Assembly: GCA_002293705.1 (NCBI GenBank)
Contig: DBDT01000022.1
Coordinates: 1-10,026 of the forward strand
Origin: Candidatus Woesebacteria bacterium UBA925
GTDB taxonomy: Bacteria > Patescibacteriota > Microgenomatia > UBA8517
Reading direction: 5' to 3'
Length of the DNA stretch: 10,026 nt
Shown: positions 1 through 6,506 of the stretch, in pieces
Position numbering within the stretch: the first letter of the stretch is position 1
Layout of the letters: every line of letters starts with the position of its first letter
Program-made: the position numbers and the translations under genes
The notes under the pieces: generated by a model
What the model saw: only the letters and a program-made list of their open reading frames with translations
What the model was told of the DNA's origin: nothing
The model's database searches: none

Positions 1-57
1 GACAGACTGCGGGACTGCTGACTGGCTCGTGGGCTCGGAGATGTGTATAAGAGACAG
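1..57. other. Sequencing-adapter remnant (Nextera/Tn5 transposase adapter)
   Basis: Bases 24-57 match the 34-nt Nextera read-2 transposase adapter with a single mismatch at base 25 (G for T). The last 19 bases (39-57) are the exact Tn5 mosaic end, AGATGTGTATAAGAGACAG. Bases 1-23 are not recognised and are probably also synthetic or chimeric. Translated in the frame of the downstream gene, the adapter gives the peptide MGSEMCIRDR, a familiar artefact at protein N-termini in draft assemblies. No biological feature should be called here, and the GTG at base 29 is not a real start codon. Confidence 0.97.
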
Positions 58-874
58 ATCTAATGCACATAAAATAGTGAATTCACTAAGCAATCAAGGT
101 TTTCAGATTTCTCCTATAAGTGGACTAGTCAATGCATTTACTCTTATGAATAGGACACAAAAAGAGTTAACAGAAACAACAGAGTACAAAGATGGCTTAA
201 TTTACCTTCAAAATGCATCTAGCCAAATCCCTGCAGTTGTACTTTCACCAAAACCAGGCGACACAGTTCTTGACATATGTGCAGCCCCAGGGAGCAAGAC
301 TACACAAATGGCAGCAATGATGGAAAACACCGGACAAATAATTGCCAATGACATGAGTAGGGTTAGGCTGTACAAGCTTTCAAGCAACCTTAAAAGTCTT
401 GGTGTTACCAACACCACTACTTTCCACTTAAGAGCCCAAGATATGTGGAGAAAGTTCCCAAACACCTTTGACAAAGTATTGGTAGATGTTCCTTGCAGTA
501 TGGAGGGTAGGTTTATCGAAGGATATGAAAAATCATACAAGGATTGGTCCCTAAAAAAAGTTGCGAAACTTTCTTCCTACCAAAAGCAAATACTCCATAG
601 TGCAGTAAGCTGCACAAAGCCAGGTGGAGTTATTGTCTATAGCACATGCACAATTTCACCAGAAGAAAACGAGGAGGTTATCAGCTGGTTTTTAAATAAA
701 CACAAAGGACAGGTTGAATTAGTTGATGTAGAGATCAACTCAAAAAATGTAATTCCAGGCTTGAATGATTTTGGAGGTGAAAAATACATTGAAGGTATCG
801 ATAAAACAAAAAGAATTGTTCCTGACGACATATTTGAGGCCTTCTATGTTGCAAAACTGATTAAACTTAATTAA
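58..874 (+). CDS. RNA (cytosine-C5) methyltransferase, RsmB/RsmF/NOL1-NOP2-Sun family, 5'-truncated
   Basis: This is an S-adenosylmethionine-dependent enzyme expected to methylate C5 of a cytosine in rRNA or tRNA. The first complete genomic codon starts at base 59; the true start was lost to the adapter. Motifs seen in order are the SAM-binding motif I DICAAPGSKT (about bases 272-301), motif IV DVPCS with the conserved Cys at 494-496, and motif VI STCTISPEENE with the catalytic Cys at 647-649. The pair PC...TC is the two-cysteine signature of this family. The segment before motif I (GLIYLQNASSQIP) matches the usual G-x-x-Y-x-Q-x-x-S region. About 271 residues remain. If it resembles short single-domain members, only some tens of N-terminal residues are missing, but an RsmB-like N-terminal NusB domain cannot be excluded. 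It ends with TAA, 16 nt from the end of the convergent phosphatase gene. RsmB, RsmF and tRNA-type members cannot be told apart here. Confidence 0.93.
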
Positions 875-890
875 CAGAGATATTAATAAT

Positions 891-1223
891 TCAGTTAAAC
901 AGGTTGTCTAGATAATTCTCGGTAGTTGTTTTGATTAATTCAATTAACTCAGAATCCATGTATTCGAATTCATCCGGTATGCTCAAGTTGATAATTTTTG
1001 GATGACTCTCATTAAACTTTCTCTTTATCCATTTTCCATATTCATCTTCAAATACAAATATCACGTCAGCCCAGTGGATGTCTTTTTGATTAATCTGGTG
1101 ACCACTTGTCCCACTAATGCCTGCAGAATAGACAGTAAATCTTTGATCGTTTCTATACACATTGACTGCAGTTGGACTTCTACGCTTGTTCCTCCCACAA
1201 ACAAATAAAATGTGAGGTTTCAC
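891..1223 (-). CDS. Small protein tyrosine phosphatase-like protein (COG4551 type)
   Basis: A 110-aa protein resembling low-molecular-weight tyrosine phosphatases. The N-terminus (KPHILFVCGRNKRRSPTA) carries the C-x5-R-S phosphate-binding loop (Cys9, Arg15, Ser16) right after the first beta strand, where it belongs. The later segments YSAGISG, DIHWADVIFVFED and IPDEFEYMDSELIELI match the compact COG4551 subgroup of predicted tyrosine phosphatases, which is about this length. I chose the GTG at 1221-1223 rather than an upstream ATG at 1293-1295. The GTG makes a 4-bp GTGA overlap with the stop of the preceding gene and puts the conserved strand at residue 3. The longer form would add 24 residues that lie within the upstream gene. 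It is the last gene of the three-gene operon and is probably translationally coupled. The substrate is unknown. The motif is intact, so activity is plausible. Confidence 0.85.
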   Translation of the reverse strand: MKPHILFVCGRNKRRSPTAVNVYRNDQRFTVYSAGISGTSGHQINQKDIHWADVIFVFEDEYGKWIKRKFNESHPKIINLSIPDEFEYMDSELIELIKTTTENYLDNLFN

Positions 1224-1534
1224 GGCGACGTAGAAAAACCCGACACTTCTCCATATTTCAGAAGCATACTTTCCATACAACCTTTCTTCGTCCAATTCAA
1301 TTTGCTCAACCCCTGATGAATCTTGTCTAATGTTGACTGTATTTCTGGTTTTTCAGAAAAATTAAGAACGTTATACATTTCAGCAAGCCGCAGAGTAAGA
1401 TTTTGTCTACGTATATCCATGGCTTGTTTTGTATATTGGAGTTTCTGGTATGAAGTCAAACCCATCCACTCATCAAATTTATCTAAATAATTTGGGTCAT
1501 ACTCACCCATTCTTATAACTTCTTCAAATGTCAT
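1220..1534 (-). CDS. Hypothetical protein, predicted mostly helical (104 aa)
   Basis: I do not recognise this family. The protein is 104 aa, hydrophilic and rich in Lys, Glu, Leu and Met, without a signal peptide or membrane segment. Most of it should be alpha-helical (for example residues 24-58 and 62-80), and one Cys lies near residue 86. Its reality rests on context. Its ATG overlaps the stop of the glycosylase gene in an ATGA arrangement, and its TGA overlaps the GTG of the phosphatase gene in a GTGA arrangement. Such 4-bp overlaps on both sides are typical of translational coupling. This suggests co-expression with a DNA-repair glycosylase and a phosphatase, but function cannot be assigned. 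Confidence 0.8.
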   Translation of the reverse strand: MTFEEVIRMGEYDPNYLDKFDEWMGLTSYQKLQYTKQAMDIRRQNLTLRLAEMYNVLNFSEKPEIQSTLDKIHQGLSKLNWTKKGCMESMLLKYGEVSGFSTSP

Positions 1535-2133
1535 GGTTTAATTTTAGGCTCGTTGTCTAAGCTTTTCCACAAATATCTGCTTGCATATGACCTAAATGGG
1601 CTCCAAGCTCTTGAAATCTTCTCAATTGCCACAAGATCATCCCTTTCAACTCCATATAACCTAGATACAGCAGTTTTTAGACCCAAGTCACCAAGAGAGA
1701 ACACATCTTCCCTACCAAGACTAAACATCAAGATCATTTCTGAAGACCACCTTCCTATCCCCTTTATCTTTGTTAGTTTTGATATCACCTCTTCATCTGA
1801 AAGAGAAGCAAGATGAGATTGGTCAATCTCTCCACTTGCAAAATGCGAGCATGTATCAGCGATATACTTTGACTTTTGGAGCGACACACCAACACTTCTA
1901 AGCGCTCCAGCATCAAAAAGGATTGGGTTTCCTGGAACTACTGAGCCTACAAGCTTTTCAAACCTGCTCCAAATTGTACTTGCAGCTTTAACTGACAGCT
2001 GTTGCGAAACTATTGTTTCAAGCACATCCTTCAACAAATCAGAGGTCATTTTTGGCTTTTCCAGAGGACCCAAGATATCAACTAATTCCCCCATTTTCGG
2101 GTCTTTTTTCAATATTTCTTCGTAAGTGCTCAT
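1531..2133 (-). CDS. DNA-3-methyladenine glycosylase II-like (AlkA/HhH-GPD family)
   Basis: A monofunctional base-excision repair glycosylase expected to remove alkylated purines such as 3-methyladenine. It is 200 aa, the size of compact bacterial AlkA/MAG-like enzymes that lack the N-terminal AlkA domain. Visible features are IVSQQLSVKAA (residues 41-51, the SQQ helix of the fold), the helix-hairpin-helix LTKIKGIGRWSSEM (120-133), the following SLGDLGL, where Asp149 is the expected catalytic Asp, and a C-terminal W-x-PFRSYASRYLW (177-189) typical of AlkA-like members. There is no C-terminal Cys cluster, so it is not an EndoIII-type [4Fe-4S] enzyme. It is the first gene of the operon. There is no Shine-Dalgarno sequence, and a TATACT -10 element ends 6 nt before the ATG, so the mRNA is probably leaderless. 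Confidence 0.92.
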   Translation of the reverse strand: MSTYEEILKKDPKMGELVDILGPLEKPKMTSDLLKDVLETIVSQQLSVKAASTIWSRFEKLVGSVVPGNPILFDAGALRSVGVSLQKSKYIADTCSHFASGEIDQSHLASLSDEEVISKLTKIKGIGRWSSEMILMFSLGREDVFSLGDLGLKTAVSRLYGVERDDLVAIEKISRAWSPFRSYASRYLWKSLDNEPKIKP

Positions 2134-2139
2134 TTAGTG

Positions 2140-2145
2140 AGTATA
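2140..2145 (-). promoter_or_regulatory. -10 element TATACT of the glycosylase operon (leaderless start)
   Basis: On the minus strand TATACT is followed by CACTAA and then the ATG. With the hexamer at -12 to -7, the A of the ATG falls at +1, which predicts a leaderless mRNA. No convincing -35 is seen 16-18 nt upstream. TG directly precedes the hexamer, one base off a classical extended -10. Confidence 0.55.
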
Positions 2146-2165
2146 CACTTTTGTAGGCTATTTTT

Positions 2166-2255
2166 GGGAAAAACAGCCATTTATTGGTATTTTTTGATCA
2201 CTACCAAAGAGGCCAAAAAGCGCCAACTCACGGGAAAAAAGCTATTTATCAATAT
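2166..2255 (+). repeat. Imperfect direct repeat in the divergent intergenic region
   Basis: Two copies of a roughly 25-nt AT-rich motif begin with GGGAAAAA at 2166-2190 and 2232-2255, spaced 66 nt apart. They share GGGAAAAA, GC, ATTTAT and TAT, about 19 of 24 positions. A short inverted repeat, TTGGTA (2184-2189) and TACCAA (2202-2207), overlaps the first copy, and TTGCC/GGCAA (2285-2289, 2299-2303) lies further right. The repeats lie between the divergent glycosylase operon and the H1-like gene, so they could be regulator sites, or chance similarity in AT-rich DNA. Confidence 0.3.
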
Positions 2256-2345
2256 CTACTTTTCACGCGTAAAACTAACATATTTTGCCAATAATTCGGG
2301 CAATATTTTACTTGATTGTTTGCATTTATTTTCGTAGCCTGATGT

Positions 2346-2354
2346 AGGAGGTGA
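2346..2354 (+). promoter_or_regulatory. Very strong Shine-Dalgarno sequence of the H1-like gene
   Basis: AGGAGGTGA is fully complementary to the usual 16S rRNA 3' end. The core AGGAGG (2346-2351) ends 10 nt before the ATG at 2362. It fixes the start of a gene otherwise short enough to be overlooked and predicts high translation. Confidence 0.85.
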
Positions 2355-2361
2355 GCTTAAA

Positions 2362-2481
2362 ATGGCAGCAAAAAAGGCAACTAAAAAATCAGCAGCTAAG
2401 AAAAAAGTAGTAAAGAAAGCTGTTAAAAAAGTTAAGAGTGCTAAAAAGACAGTAAAGAGAAAGACCGCTAAGAAGAAATAA
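2362..2481 (+). CDS. Tiny lysine-rich histone H1-like DNA-binding protein (39 aa)
   Basis: A 39-aa protein with 19 Lys and 1 Arg, the rest almost only Ala, Val, Thr and Ser, starting MAAKKATKKS and ending KRKTAKKK. There are no acidic or aromatic residues. The AKK/VKK pattern is that of the C-terminal tails of eukaryotic histone H1 and of bacterial H1-like proteins (chlamydial Hc1/Hc2, lysine-rich HU tails). From this I infer a disordered, highly cationic protein that binds DNA or RNA and helps compact the nucleoid. A free-standing tail without a folded domain is short for the class. The gene is supported by an optimal Shine-Dalgarno sequence, a clean TAA and a strong terminator 14 nt later, so it is a self-contained unit. 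No clear promoter was found in the 228-nt gap upstream. A ribosome-associated basic peptide is an alternative. Confidence 0.85.
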   Translation: MAAKKATKKSAAKKKVVKKAVKKVKSAKKTVKRKTAKKK

Positions 2482-2494
2482 CCGGTTATTTCCC

Positions 2495-2534
2495 AAAAAA
2501 CCCGCTTGTGGCAATCCTGCTCTGCGGGTTTTTT
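2495..2534. terminator. Bidirectional rho-independent terminator
   Basis: AAAAAACCCGC (2495-2505) pairs with GCGGGTTTTTT (2524-2534) around an 18-nt loop. The loop itself can form a small GCA/TGC helix. The plus strand reads a GC stem followed by T6, ending the H1-like transcript. The minus strand also reads a stem followed by T6, ending the transcript of the LysM gene whose stop is at 2621. The two genes are convergent, which fits a shared terminator. Confidence 0.92.
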
Positions 2535-2620
2535 GATGGTTTAAAAAATCTTACTTTTTAAAATGTTTTTGTGTAGTGATATTGCACAAAATTTAATTTA
2601 AACAGGGTGCGGATAAGCAA

Positions 2621-3607
2621 TCAACACCCCACCCTCAATACTTGGCCAACACGAATCCTAGTTTCCTGAAGCCCATTTTCCTCCATGATTTGCCTGTATT
2701 TTGTCCCCGTCCCATACTCTGCGTACGATATGCTCCACAAAGAATCACCTAGCAAAACCACATGCTCACAGGAAGCTGTATTTAACTCAACATCCTGCAA
2801 ACTATCAACATTTGTGTTTGAAGGCTGTAGGGGAAAACTTGAAATAAATTTTCTAACTATGTTTTTGTAAAAAACTCTAGTATCTGCCGCCCTACTAGTT
2901 GTTTTAATCTGCATTGTGTTTCCCCAGTATCCAGGCATGCAACCATTGCCTCCCCTAACCTTGAACGAGTAGGTAGTATTTGGTTGTAGATGATATACAG
3001 TATAAGCAAGAACTCCAGTTGAGACCCCTGATTCATACAAGGCACCATGAGCCTCAGTGTTTTTATCCTCTCCGAACGAAATAAAATAATTGTTAGCAGT
3101 ACTAACTGGTGCAAAGTACAAAGTTGCTTGAGTGCTTGCAACATTTATTTGAAACAGGTCTGGATAACTTGTAGGTGCAGGTTTTTGACATATTAATGAA
3201 TCAATAATAGAACTATTATTACTTGGTTGCGAATTAGAAGATGGTGTGGAAGCAGGATATGAATAAGAGGACCTACCACTGTTACCCACAGCAACAAAAA
3301 TGTTGTTTCCGCGCACTATCTCTCTAACATTTGTTGTACCAAACTTAATCCCAGTGTCATCACCTGGAGCTAGAGCAGTCCAGTTGATTCCATCTGTTGA
3401 ATAAGATGCCTTACCACTACTACCCCCTGCAACAAACATGTTATTTCCATAGGCTATTCCTATTACATTTGTTGCTCCAAACTTAATTCCAGTGTCATCA
3501 CCTGGTGTGAGAGCAGTCCATTCTGTTAAACCCGCATACACTAAAGGAGCAAGGGCATGGTGAAATAAAAAAAAGAAGAAAAAAAATACAGAGAAAACTT
3601 TCTTCAT
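2621..3607 (-). CDS. Secreted BNR-like repeat / fibronectin-III-like / LysM cell-surface protein
   Basis: A 328-aa exported protein. Residues 1-25 form a signal peptide: a KK n-region, a core with seven consecutive Phe, and a likely cut after VYA. Residues 30-121 hold two tandem 46-aa repeats (WTAL-PGDDTGIKFG, then YGNN-FVA-G-SG), which look like BNR/beta-propeller blades. Residues 117-133 are a Ser/Asn/Pro linker. Residues 143-237 resemble a fibronectin type III domain (LQPNTTYSFKVRGGNG). The C-terminus (280-328) is a LysM domain (HVVLLGDSLWSIS, then YRQIMEENGL, then IRVGQVLRV), which binds peptidoglycan or related glycans. Together they suggest a wall-anchored surface protein with an outward ligand-binding region. 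Two blades are far fewer than the six or seven of a closed propeller. There is no Shine-Dalgarno sequence, and a -10 lies 14 nt before the ATG. The exact ligand is unknown. Confidence 0.87.
   Translation of the reverse strand: MKKVFSVFFFFFFLFHHALAPLVYAGLTEWTALTPGDDTGIKFGATNVIGIAYGNNMFVAGGSSGKASYSTDGINWTALAPGDDTGIKFGTTNVREIVRGNNIFVAVGNSGRSSYSYPASTPSSNSQPSNNSSIIDSLICQKPAPTSYPDLFQINVASTQATLYFAPVSTANNYFISFGEDKNTEAHGALYESGVSTGVLAYTVYHLQPNTTYSFKVRGGNGCMPGYWGNTMQIKTTSRAADTRVFYKNIVRKFISSFPLQPSNTNVDSLQDVELNTASCEHVVLLGDSLWSISYAEYGTGTKYRQIMEENGLQETRIRVGQVLRVGC
3261..3520 (-). repeat. Tandem 138-bp coding repeat (two copies)
   Basis: Bases 3261-3382 and 3399-3520 are closely similar 122-bp segments with a period of 138 bp (46 codons), encoding the two BNR-like repeats. 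Both share long runs such as AGTGTCATCACCTGG and ACATTTGTTG. The high DNA-level identity suggests recent duplication or homogenisation, and the copy number could change by recombination. Confidence 0.9.
3567..3586 (-). repeat. Two A8/T8 homopolymer tracts in the signal-peptide codons
   Basis: Eight consecutive A at 3567-3574 and again at 3579-3586 on the plus strand (T8 on the coding strand) encode most of the poly-Phe core of the signal peptide. Tracts this long near a start codon are slippage-prone and could switch the gene on and off. They are equally places for assembly errors. The frame is intact here. Confidence 0.75.
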
Positions 3608-3621
3608 AAGAAACTTTGTTT

Positions 3622-3651
3622 ATTGTATTCTCTGAAGATTATCAAACTCAA
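3622..3651 (-). promoter_or_regulatory. Promoter of the LysM surface-protein gene
   Basis: On the minus strand TTGAGT (-35, bases 3646-3651) and TACAAT (-10, bases 3622-3627) are separated by 18 nt. Transcription would start about 8 nt before the ATG at 3607, giving a leader too short for a Shine-Dalgarno sequence. None is present. The gene may thus be transcribed apart from secA, whose stop is 84 nt upstream. Confidence 0.55.
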
Positions 3652-3691
3652 GCATTACGAGAGCGCAATAGATTTGATTTAGGCTTATGTT

Positions 3692-6397
3692 TCAGTTGGG
3701 ATAGTGACAATGCTTCCACTTTTTGCCACTTCCACACCAACATGGATCATTTCTACCAATCTTGTTTTTGCTCGTAGAATCTTTTGAGAAAGCTTTAGCT
3801 CCTGAGTCCATCTCATCCTTTGATGTACCCAACAGACCAGTTCCGTCTTTGGTGTCTTCATTGGTTCTTGCAAGATCTAGTGGAACCACATTGGCTGGAG
3901 CCTCCATTACCCCAACTCTAAATATTCTTGTTACAAGCTCATTATCAATTCTCACAATCATAGTCTCAAACAGTTCAAAGGCTTCATTTTTAAATTCAAC
4001 CAAAGGATCTCTTTGTCCGTAACCTCTTAACCTTACTGCGTCTCTTAAGTGGTCAATCTGATCAATGTGATCCATCCAAGCCCTATCAATCGCCCCAAGA
4101 TACACAAATCTTTCTATGTCACGAGCGACCGCATCGCCAACTTGAGCCTCTCTAGACTCATATGCTTGGCGAACAATCTTTTTCAACTCCTCCTGTAGCT
4201 TCACCTTGTCATCTATTTTCTCAAGGTGGGTCACCATTGACTGCCTGGAGGTGTCGTCCATTGGAAGCATTTCAGACATCTCTATGCCAATCCGACTGTA
4301 ATCAGGCTTCTCCCCATACTCTGGCCAGACAGTGGCAATTGTTCCTTCGATTTTGGTGTCCAACTTACGAAGTATTTCCTCTTTCATATTTTCCCCACCC
4401 AAAATTCTTCTTCTTAAGCCATAGATTATCTCTCTTTGCTGATTGGCAACATCGTCATACTCCACAACGTTCTTTCTTGAATCAAAATGGAAGCCTTCTA
4501 CTTTAACCTGCGATTGTTCAATTGCACGACTTATAAGACCATTTTCAATTGGCTGATCATCAGGAAGCCTTAATCTATCCATCATATTCTTCATGTTTTC
4601 ACCACCGAAAATCCTCATCAAATCATCTTCAAGGGACAAATAGAAGCGAGTAGACCCAGGGTCTCCTTGCCTACCAGCACGACCTCTTAACTGATTATCT
4701 ATTCTTCTGCTTTCGTGCCTTTCACTTCCAATCACATGAAGACCACCAAGCACTGCAACCTGATCATGGGCTTTTTGCCACAGCTTATATGACTTGCTTT
4801 CTTTAAACTTCTCAACACTCTCCCCAGACTTTCGCTCGGGAGCGGCTCCTCCCAGGATAATGTCAACACCACGACCAGCCATGTTGGTTGCAACAGTTAC
4901 AGCACCTGGCTTTCCAGCATCAGCAATAATCATTGCTTCCTGCTCATGGTTTTTTGCGTTCAATAAATTGTGTGGAATTTTGCGCTTACTAAGAAGCTTT
5001 CCTAAAAGCTCGTTTTTCTCAATTGATGTGGTTCCAACCAAAACTGGTTGTCCAGTTTTGTGTCTCTTTTCAATTTCGTCAGCTATAGCTGTGTATTTTG
5101 CCGAGAATGTTTTGTAGACAATGTCCCCCATATCCTCTCTGATGTTTTTCTTGTGTGTGGGGATGACAATAACATTTATTTTGTAGATCTTTTTAAACTC
5201 AGCAGATTCAGTGGCCGCAGTACCTGTCATACCCGAAAGCACTTCATACATTCTGAAGTAATTCTGGTAAGAAATAGTGGCTAAGGTTTTACTTTCTTGT
5301 TGAATGGAAACTCCCTCTTTTGCTTCAACTGCTTGATGCAGACCATCACTCCATCTTCTTCCTGGCATGAGTCTTCCTGTAAACTCGTCAACTATTATCA
5401 CTTCGCCATCTTTAACCACATACTCCCTGTCTCGAAGATATAGCGATCTTGCCCTTAGTGCGTTTTCAATGTGATGAATGGAGTCAAAATCATGCTCATA
5501 TAAGTTTGTTACCCCAAGCATTTTTTCAATCTTTCCCACACCATGCTCTGTCAAAGATGCGCTTTTGCTTTTCTCATCAATAGTAAAGTCGGTTTCTACA
5601 TTAAGTGATTGAATAAGTTTGGCAAATCGATAGTACTTGTCAGTTGGCTCAGTATCAGGAGCCGAAATTATAAGCGGGGTTCTCGCCTCATCTATTAAAA
5701 CAGAGTCAACCTCGTCAACTATTGCAAAATAATGACCCCTTTGAACCATCTGGTCCAAGCTGTTGACCATATTGTCACGCAAATAGTCGAAGCCAAACTC
5801 ATTATTGGTTCCATAGGTAACATCAGCTTTATATGCTTCTTTCCTGTCGACAGGTTTTAAGTGAGCAAGCCTCTCGTCACCATGGCTGCTGTCGGTAAAC
5901 TCAGGGTCATACACATAACTTTTCATCTGTGTGGCAATTACCCCCAAACTTAGACCCAACAAATGAAAAGTGGGTGCATTCCACCCAGCATCACGACGAG
6001 CCAAGTAGTCATTAACTGTTACAAGGTGTGCCCCTTTACCTGCCAAGGCTCGTAGGTATAGCGCTGGTACAGCTGAGATTGTCTTACCCTCACCGGTTTT
6101 TTGCTCAGAGACGTTACCCATAAATAGTGCTGCCGAGGCCATCAGCTGAACATCGTAGTGTTTTAGACCAATTGCCCTGTAGCTAGCTTCCCTGGCAACA
6201 GCAAATGCCTCAGGCAAAATTTGTTCCAATTTTTCACCTTTTTCAATTCTTTCTTTGAATTCTTTAGTTTTTTTAGGAAAATCTGAGTCTTTGAGTTTTT
6301 CAGCCATCTTGGAGTGAGTGTTAACCTCAGCAACTATTTTTTCTAACTTTTTTATTTCTTTGGCGTTTGTATCAAGTAGCTTGGAGAGAAATTTCAT
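3692..6397 (-). CDS. secA: Protein translocase ATPase SecA
   Basis: The motor of the Sec pathway. It binds preproteins and SecYEG at the inner face of the membrane and drives export by ATP hydrolysis. The 901-aa protein is full length. Residues 64-90 carry the conserved N-terminal region (EAFAVAREAS, IGLKHYDVQLM). Walker A is QKTGEGKT (99-106), where most SecA have M-K/A-TGEGKT. Next come GTNNEFGFDYLRDNM (196-210) and the DEVDS Walker B-type box (228-232). Further on are SGMTGTA, VGTTSIEKNE, ATNMAGRGVDI and the GSERHESRRIDNQLRGRAGRQGDPG region of the second nucleotide-binding fold. The C-terminus is a SEC-C zinc motif (Cys886, Cys888, Cys897, His898). An extended -10 lies about 29 nt before the ATG. 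The only Shine-Dalgarno-like element (AAGGA) is unusually far, about 15 nt. The surface protein encoded just downstream is a plausible Sec client. Confidence 0.98.
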   Translation of the reverse strand: MKFLSKLLDTNAKEIKKLEKIVAEVNTHSKMAEKLKDSDFPKKTKEFKERIEKGEKLEQILPEAFAVAREASYRAIGLKHYDVQLMASAALFMGNVSEQKTGEGKTISAVPALYLRALAGKGAHLVTVNDYLARRDAGWNAPTFHLLGLSLGVIATQMKSYVYDPEFTDSSHGDERLAHLKPVDRKEAYKADVTYGTNNEFGFDYLRDNMVNSLDQMVQRGHYFAIVDEVDSVLIDEARTPLIISAPDTEPTDKYYRFAKLIQSLNVETDFTIDEKSKSASLTEHGVGKIEKMLGVTNLYEHDFDSIHHIENALRARSLYLRDREYVVKDGEVIIVDEFTGRLMPGRRWSDGLHQAVEAKEGVSIQQESKTLATISYQNYFRMYEVLSGMTGTAATESAEFKKIYKINVIVIPTHKKNIREDMGDIVYKTFSAKYTAIADEIEKRHKTGQPVLVGTTSIEKNELLGKLLSKRKIPHNLLNAKNHEQEAMIIADAGKPGAVTVATNMAGRGVDIILGGAAPERKSGESVEKFKESKSYKLWQKAHDQVAVLGGLHVIGSERHESRRIDNQLRGRAGRQGDPGSTRFYLSLEDDLMRIFGGENMKNMMDRLRLPDDQPIENGLISRAIEQSQVKVEGFHFDSRKNVVEYDDVANQQREIIYGLRRRILGGENMKEEILRKLDTKIEGTIATVWPEYGEKPDYSRIGIEMSEMLPMDDTSRQSMVTHLEKIDDKVKLQEELKKIVRQAYESREAQVGDAVARDIERFVYLGAIDRAWMDHIDQIDHLRDAVRLRGYGQRDPLVEFKNEAFELFETMIVRIDNELVTRIFRVGVMEAPANVVPLDLARTNEDTKDGTGLLGTSKDEMDSGAKAFSKDSTSKNKIGRNDPCWCGSGKKWKHCHYPN

Positions 6398-6425
6398 AAA
6401 TTAAGACTTTAATCCTTCAGGGTGC

Positions 6426-6434
6426 ATTCTACCA
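6426..6434 (-). promoter_or_regulatory. Extended -10 promoter of secA
   Basis: On the minus strand TGGTAGAAT fits the extended -10 form TG-n-TATAAT with one mismatch in the hexamer. The predicted start leaves a leader of about 22 nt containing AAGGA. There is no -35; the upstream stretch is A-rich (AAAAAAACAAACAAAA), perhaps acting as an UP-like element. Confidence 0.5.
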
Positions 6435-6451
6435 GAGTTTTGTTTGTTTTT

Positions 6452-6501
6452 TTACTGCCCAAAGTTGTGTGATTGGTTAAAATCACTACTTCAGGCAGTA
6501 A
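6452..6501 (-). other. Long imperfect stem-loop after the 139-aa gene
   Basis: The outer stem is TTACTGCC (6452-6459) with GGCAGTAA (6494-6501), 8 bp perfect. After a 2x2 mismatch, AAGT pairs with ACTT, and after a small internal loop GTGATT pairs with AATCAC around the loop GGTTAA. That makes about 18 bp in all. It begins 5 nt past the TAG stop of the 139-aa gene. In the direction of transcription it is followed by AAAAAAAC, not a T-tract, so it is not a standard intrinsic terminator. It may protect a 3' end from exonucleases, or separate upstream transcription from secA. Confidence 0.75.
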
Positions 6502-6506
6502 TAAGT

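Noticed and set aside
29..58. Apparent GTG start and N-terminus MGSEMCIRDR for the methyltransferase
   Set aside because: It is a translation of the Nextera adapter and not genomic sequence.
2137..2337. Plus-strand 66-codon open frame in the intergenic region before the H1-like gene
   Set aside because: There is no ribosome site, the product resembles translated AT-rich spacer, and it overlaps probable promoter and repeat sequences.
2540..2562. Inverted repeat TTTAAAAA/TTTTTAAA as a second terminator or regulatory site
   Set aside because: It is pure A/T pairing with low expected stability and lies next to a much stronger terminator. It is probably base composition.
4162..4506. Plus-strand 114-codon open frame within secA
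   Set aside because: It lies fully inside a conserved secA region on the other strand, has no recognisable domain, and is a typical antisense shadow.
6452..6501. Intrinsic terminator for the 139-aa gene
   Set aside because: The stem is good, but the following bases on the transcribed strand are A-rich, not a T-tract. It was recorded as a stem-loop of unknown role.
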